From an uncultured Lentisphaerota bacterium (GTDB lineage: Bacteria > Verrucomicrobiota > Kiritimatiellia > CAIQIC01): a stretch of 43,863 nucleotides of DNA. A program made the translations under genes and the position numbers. The DNA is taken from the NCBI GenBank assembly GCA_903912445.1, contig CAIWHP010000057.1, positions 1 through 43,863 of the forward strand, written 5' to 3'. Below the pieces are notes generated by a model that had not been told where the DNA came from, did no database searches, and saw nothing but the letters and a program-made list of their open reading frames with translations. Shown piece after piece: positions 41,004 to 43,863 of this stretch. How positions within the stretch are numbered: the stretch's first letter is position 1; every line of letters starts with the position of its first letter.

Positions 41004-42257
41004 TCAACCCTTCACCATTTCTCTTTCATAGGCATCGAGCGCCGCCGGGAACGGCGAGAGCGCCCGCTTGAGCACGCCTTGCGTCACCGAAATCGCCAGC
41101 CCATAGTTCGTAATCGCCACGCCCTGCGCCTGGGCGCGCTGGATGTGGGCGAGCATCTCGCGCCGCGTGAGCATGCACGAGCCGCAGTGCGCCACCAGCC
41201 GGTAGCCGGTCAGGTCCTGCGGGAAATCGCGGCCGGCGCTCACGTCGATCTGCACGTCGAGGCCGGTGTACTGCCGCAGCCAGCGCGGAAGCTTCACGCG
41301 GCCGATGTCGTCTTCGAGCGCGTGGTGGCTGCAGGATTCCGCCACCAGCACGCGGTCGCCCGCGCGCAGCCGGTCGATCATCGCGGCCCCGCGCGCCAGC
41401 GCCTGCAGGTCGCCTTTGTAGCGGGCGAAGAGGATCGAGAACGTCGTGCACTTCACGGCCTGCGGCGTGTCGGCGACCATCTTCAGCACGACCTGCGAAT
41501 CGCAGACGACCAGGTCCGGCGGCTGCTGCAGGCGGCCGAGCAGCGCCGCATATTCGCGCTCCTTGACCACGAGCGCGGCGGCGTCGCCGTCGAGCGCGTC
41601 GCGGATCGCCTGGACTTGCGGCAGAATCAGCCGCCCCTTCGGCGCCTGCAAATCGATCGGCACCACCATCACCATCAGCCCGCCCGGCGGCAGCAGATCG
41701 GCGACCAGCGCCGGCGGATTCACATAATCGTCCGGGCACGCCTTGAGCAGCAACTCCTTGAAGCGGCACACCACGCGCTCGCGCCGCGCCGCATCCAGGC
41801 ACGAACATTCGAGCCAGCCAGCAGACTTTTCCAAGGCCTGGAAAAAGGAGGCCTCGTGTTTTCCAAGGCTTGGAAGATCGGCCTTGTTCACCACGACGAT
41901 CACCGGCTGCTTGCGCAGCGCGGCTTCCGCAACCACGCGCTCCTCGATTTCGCCCCACTGTCCCGGCTCAGTCAGCAGCACGACGATATCGGCGCGGTCG
42001 CGCGCGACGGCCGTTTTTTGCAGGCGGCGTCCGGCCAGTTCGGAGCGATCATCCAGCCCGGCGGTATCGAGGAACGTCACCGGCCCGAGGGGCAGCAGCT
42101 CCATCGCCTTCTCGACCACGTCGGTTGTCGTGCCCGGCACCGGCGAGGTCACGGCGACGTCCTGCCCGGCGATGTAGTTCAGGAAGCTGGACTTCCCGAC
42201 GTTCGTCCGGCCGACGAGGGCGATTTGCAACCGTAGTGATTTGGGAGTGGTTTGCAT
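41004..42257 (-). CDS. hydF: HydF-type [FeFe]-hydrogenase maturation GTPase
   Basis: A 417-residue scaffold GTPase on which the H-cluster diiron unit is completed before transfer to the hydrogenase. The GTPase domain has G1 GRTNVGKS (16-23), G3 DTAGLDD (64-70) and G4 NKAD (124-127). The middle dimerisation domain follows (PGGLMVMVVPIDLQAPKGRLILPQVQAIRD). The C-terminal cluster domain has ESCSHHALEDDIGRVKLPRW and HCGSCMLTR, the expected cluster ligands, then GVAITNYGLAISVTQG. Residues 128-144 (LPSLGKHEASFFQALEK), between G4 and G5, are encoded by a palindrome pair of a repeat dispersed in this region. The gap to aspA is 11 bases. Confidence 0.95.
   Translation of the reverse strand: MQTTPKSLRLQIALVGRTNVGKSSFLNYIAGQDVAVTSPVPGTTTDVVEKAMELLPLGPVTFLDTAGLDDRSELAGRRLQKTAVARDRADIVVLLTEPGQWGEIEERVVAEAALRKQPVIVVVNKADLPSLGKHEASFFQALEKSAGWLECSCLDAARRERVVCRFKELLLKACPDDYVNPPALVADLLPPGGLMVMVVPIDLQAPKGRLILPQVQAIRDALDGDAAALVVKEREYAALLGRLQQPPDLVVCDSQVVLKMVADTPQAVKCTTFSILFARYKGDLQALARGAAMIDRLRAGDRVLVAESCSHHALEDDIGRVKLPRWLRQYTGLDVQIDVSAGRDFPQDLTGYRLVAHCGSCMLTRREMLAHIQRAQAQGVAITNYGLAISVTQGVLKRALSPFPAALDAYEREMVKG
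41827..41876. repeat. Palindrome pair, locus E, inside hydF
   Basis: TTTTCCAAGGCCTGGAAAA (41827-41845) and TTTTCCAAGGCTTGGAAG (41859-41876), centres about 32 bases apart. Both lie in frame in hydF and encode FQALEK and LPSLGK in two different frames of the same repeat. Confidence 0.92.
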
Positions 42258-42268
42258 TGATCCACCGA

Positions 42269-43663
42269 CTACACAGCTTTCACCGATTCAGATCGGAACC
42301 CAAGCGCCATCAGATTCTCCGGCGCCAAGGTTTGCTCGACAATTTCGCGGCCCAGCTTGGAAGTCAAAAATGCACGCAGATCCGTTTGTCCGCCTGCTTT
42401 GTATTCTTTCAGCCACGCCTGCGCCTGCTCGTAGCCGATGCGCGGGAGGAAGGCGGTGATCAGCGCGGGGCTGTAGTCGAGATAGTGGCGGCAGGTTTCC
42501 GCGTCGGCCGTGAGGCCCTCCACATGCGGCGCGAGCATCGCGGCCGCGTTCCTCAGCAGCGCGATCTGGTCGAGCAGCGCGGCGGCGAGCAGCGGCAGGC
42601 ACTCGTTGATCTGCAGCGTGCCGGCAGCGGCGGCTTCGGTGACGAGCGCGCCGGCCGCGCGCGCCTGCATCCCGGCCTGCAGCGCGGCCTCGGCGATCAC
42701 AGGATTGACCTTGCCCGGCATGATGCTCGAACCCGCCTGTACCGCCGGCAGGCGAATCTCGCCGAGCATGTGCAGCAGCCGCAGGTCGCGCGCGACCTTG
42801 ATGAAGTTCGCCGCGCAGGCGTTCAGCATGCCGGCGACCTCGGCGAAGCAGTCGGCGTTCGCCGTCGCATCCACCAGATTTTCCGCGCGCGTCAGGCCGA
42901 GGCCGGTGACCTCGCGGAGCCTCTCGATGACGAGGAAAATATAGCTGCGGGGCGCGGTCAAGCCCGTGCCGATGGCCGTGCCGCCCAGGTTGACGACACG
43001 CAGGCGCTCCTCGGCCTTGAACGTGCGCCAACGGTCGCGCGCGAACGCCTCGGCGAAGGCGGAGAATTCCGCCCCCATCGTCAGCGGCACCGCGTCCTGC
43101 ATTTCCGTCCGGCCGAGCTTGACGATGCCGGAAAATTCCTTTTCCTTTTTCTGGAACGCGCCTTGGAGCGTCGCCAGCGCCGCGCTCAATTCGCGTAAAC
43201 CGGAAATCGCCGCCACCTTGAGCGCGGTCGGATACACGTCATTCGTGGATTGGTGCAGGTTGACGTCCTCGATCGGATGCAACTTGGCGTAGTCGCCGCG
43301 TGCTGCGCCCAGCAATTCCAGCGCGCGGTTGGCGATGACCTCGTTGAGGTTCATGTTGGTCGAGGTTCCCGCCCCACCCTGCACGGCGTCGAGCCGGAAC
43401 TGTCCGGCATGCTGGCCGGCGGCGACCTCGTCGCAGGCACTGCAGATTGCGTCGCTCTTTCCCGCCGACAAGAAGCCGAGCTCGCGATTCGCCAGTGCGC
43501 AGGCTTTCTTGACCAGCGCCAGTGCGCGGATTAGCCCAGGCGAAACCGCGCGACCGCTCAATCGGAAGTTGGCCAGCGCCCGTGCCGTGTGGATGCCGTA
43601 GAGCGCATCGGCAGGCACGTGCAGTTCGCCCAGCAGATCGTGTTCTGTGCGGAAGTCGGGCAT
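42269..43663 (-). CDS. aspA: Aspartate ammonia-lyase in the hydrogenase maturation operon
   Basis: A 464-residue member of the aspartase/fumarase superfamily, interconverting aspartate with fumarate plus ammonia. Motifs: AVQGGAGTSTNMNLNEVIAN, LHPIEDVNLHQSTNDVYPTA and the signature GSSIMPGKVNPVIAEA, plus the conserved TEMQDAVPLTMG. Full length. It sits between the TM1266-type regulator (1-base gap) and hydF (11-base gap). Ammonia-lyase genes next to hyd maturases occur in other anaerobes; a role in supplying ammonium for the dithiomethylamine bridge is an attractive inference. Fumarase versus aspartase activity cannot be told with certainty from sequence alone, but aspartase is favoured. Confidence 0.9.
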   Translation of the reverse strand: MPDFRTEHDLLGELHVPADALYGIHTARALANFRLSGRAVSPGLIRALALVKKACALANRELGFLSAGKSDAICSACDEVAAGQHAGQFRLDAVQGGAGTSTNMNLNEVIANRALELLGAARGDYAKLHPIEDVNLHQSTNDVYPTALKVAAISGLRELSAALATLQGAFQKKEKEFSGIVKLGRTEMQDAVPLTMGAEFSAFAEAFARDRWRTFKAEERLRVVNLGGTAIGTGLTAPRSYIFLVIERLREVTGLGLTRAENLVDATANADCFAEVAGMLNACAANFIKVARDLRLLHMLGEIRLPAVQAGSSIMPGKVNPVIAEAALQAGMQARAAGALVTEAAAAGTLQINECLPLLAAALLDQIALLRNAAAMLAPHVEGLTADAETCRHYLDYSPALITAFLPRIGYEQAQAWLKEYKAGGQTDLRAFLTSKLGREIVEQTLAPENLMALGFRSESVKAV

Positions 43664-43664
43664 G

Positions 43665-43863
43665 TCATTTGCCTTTGCTCAATGCCGACTTGACCGAAAC
43701 GCCCGGCAGCTTGCCCAGCCGGCCGGTCATGTCGCCGACCTGGTCGGTGGTCGCGTCCACGATCAACGTGATGACGCAGCAGTGCTTGCTCTCGTAGGGG
43801 ATGCCGGTGCGCGCGACGATACAGTCGCCAAAGGAGGTCAGCACCTCGTTCACCAGCGGCGCC
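43665..43863 (-). CDS. TM1266-family iron-only hydrogenase system regulator (N-terminus outside window)
   Basis: About 65 C-terminal residues of a small ferredoxin-fold (NikR-C/ACT-like) protein. The visible sequence includes LVNEVLTSFGDCIVARTGIP, HCCVITLIVDATTDQVGDMT and GRLGKLPGVSVKSALSK, matching the TM1266 family. These small proteins are annotated as putative regulators and are encoded next to [FeFe]-hydrogenase maturation genes. The frame runs off the right edge, so roughly 15-20 residues are missing. It ends one base before the aspA start, so the operon is read regulator-aspA-hydF-hydG. hydE and the hydrogenase itself are not in the window. Confidence 0.85.
   Translation of the reverse strand, partial: APLVNEVLTSFGDCIVARTGIPYESKHCCVITLIVDATTDQVGDMTGRLGKLPGVSVKSALSKGK

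Noticed and set aside
39335-41071. A 578-residue plus-strand frame opposite hydG
   Set aside because: Antisense to HydG, which carries its radical-SAM motif.
43131-43149. GGAAAATTCC-type sequence in aspA
   Set aside because: The arm order is inverted (GGAA...TTCC) relative to the repeat family and it fits ordinary coding sequence.

Overview
The window is a stretch of high-GC chromosome from an anaerobic, LPS-bearing bacterium. I infer a member of the PVC superphylum, most likely Verrucomicrobiota or Kiritimatiellota. The grounds are an [FeFe]-hydrogenase maturation operon, PEP-CTERM sorting signals, a TPR/LptE envelope pair, a secreted pectin-type glycan cluster, a large heme/HEAT-repeat secreted protein and an MglA/Roadblock module. 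No rRNA, tRNA, CRISPR array, transposase or phage gene was seen. The lineage call rests on gene content only.

Layout. 1-153: end of a Gly/Arg-rich protein. 384-6547 (minus): a CzcCBA-type divalent-metal RND efflux operon led by a small Cys/His-rich protein, with a consensus promoter directly at its start codon. 6684-10588: glycogen phosphorylase, a DUF6968-like protein and an isolated hypB. 10862-13234 (minus): a membrane protein, a HExxH membrane protease-like protein and lipoate-protein ligase. 13457-15390 (minus): a type IV pilin-like protein and a sigma-54 response regulator. 15513-17010: a TPR (BamD-like) protein and LptE. 17030-23122: a secreted plant-glycan operon (discoidin/pectate-lyase-fold protein, PL22-like propeller, GH127). 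23170-27117: an mglA-roadblock-PAS/DUF4388 operon with a divergent HhH-Roadblock fusion gene. 27525-29392: a 39-residue Lys-rich protein, an LA_2272-type repeat protein and aquaporin. 29508-33488 (minus): a giant propeller/heme/HEAT protein. 33750-35702: a sugar transporter and ribokinase. 35878-39282 (minus): two PEP-CTERM proteins and a lipoprotein. 39434-43863 (minus): TM1266-type regulator, aspA, hydF, hydG.

Most unusual feature. A family of short perfect or near-perfect palindromes (core TTTCCAAGCCTTGGAAA) occurs at five loci, always as a pair or a quartet with centres about 30.5-32.5 bp apart. It is absent from the first 17 kb. The palindrome lacks stop codons in all frames. At one locus it supplies the start codon and the N-terminal region of the signal peptide of a secreted glycan-active protein. 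At another it lies in frame inside hydF, in the loop after the G4 (NKAD) motif.

Regulation. Two near-identical sigma-54 (-24/-12) promoters, each with exact GG-N10-GC spacing, precede the pilin gene and the mglA operon. With the NtrC-type regulator beside the pilin they suggest one sigma-54 surface/motility regulon.
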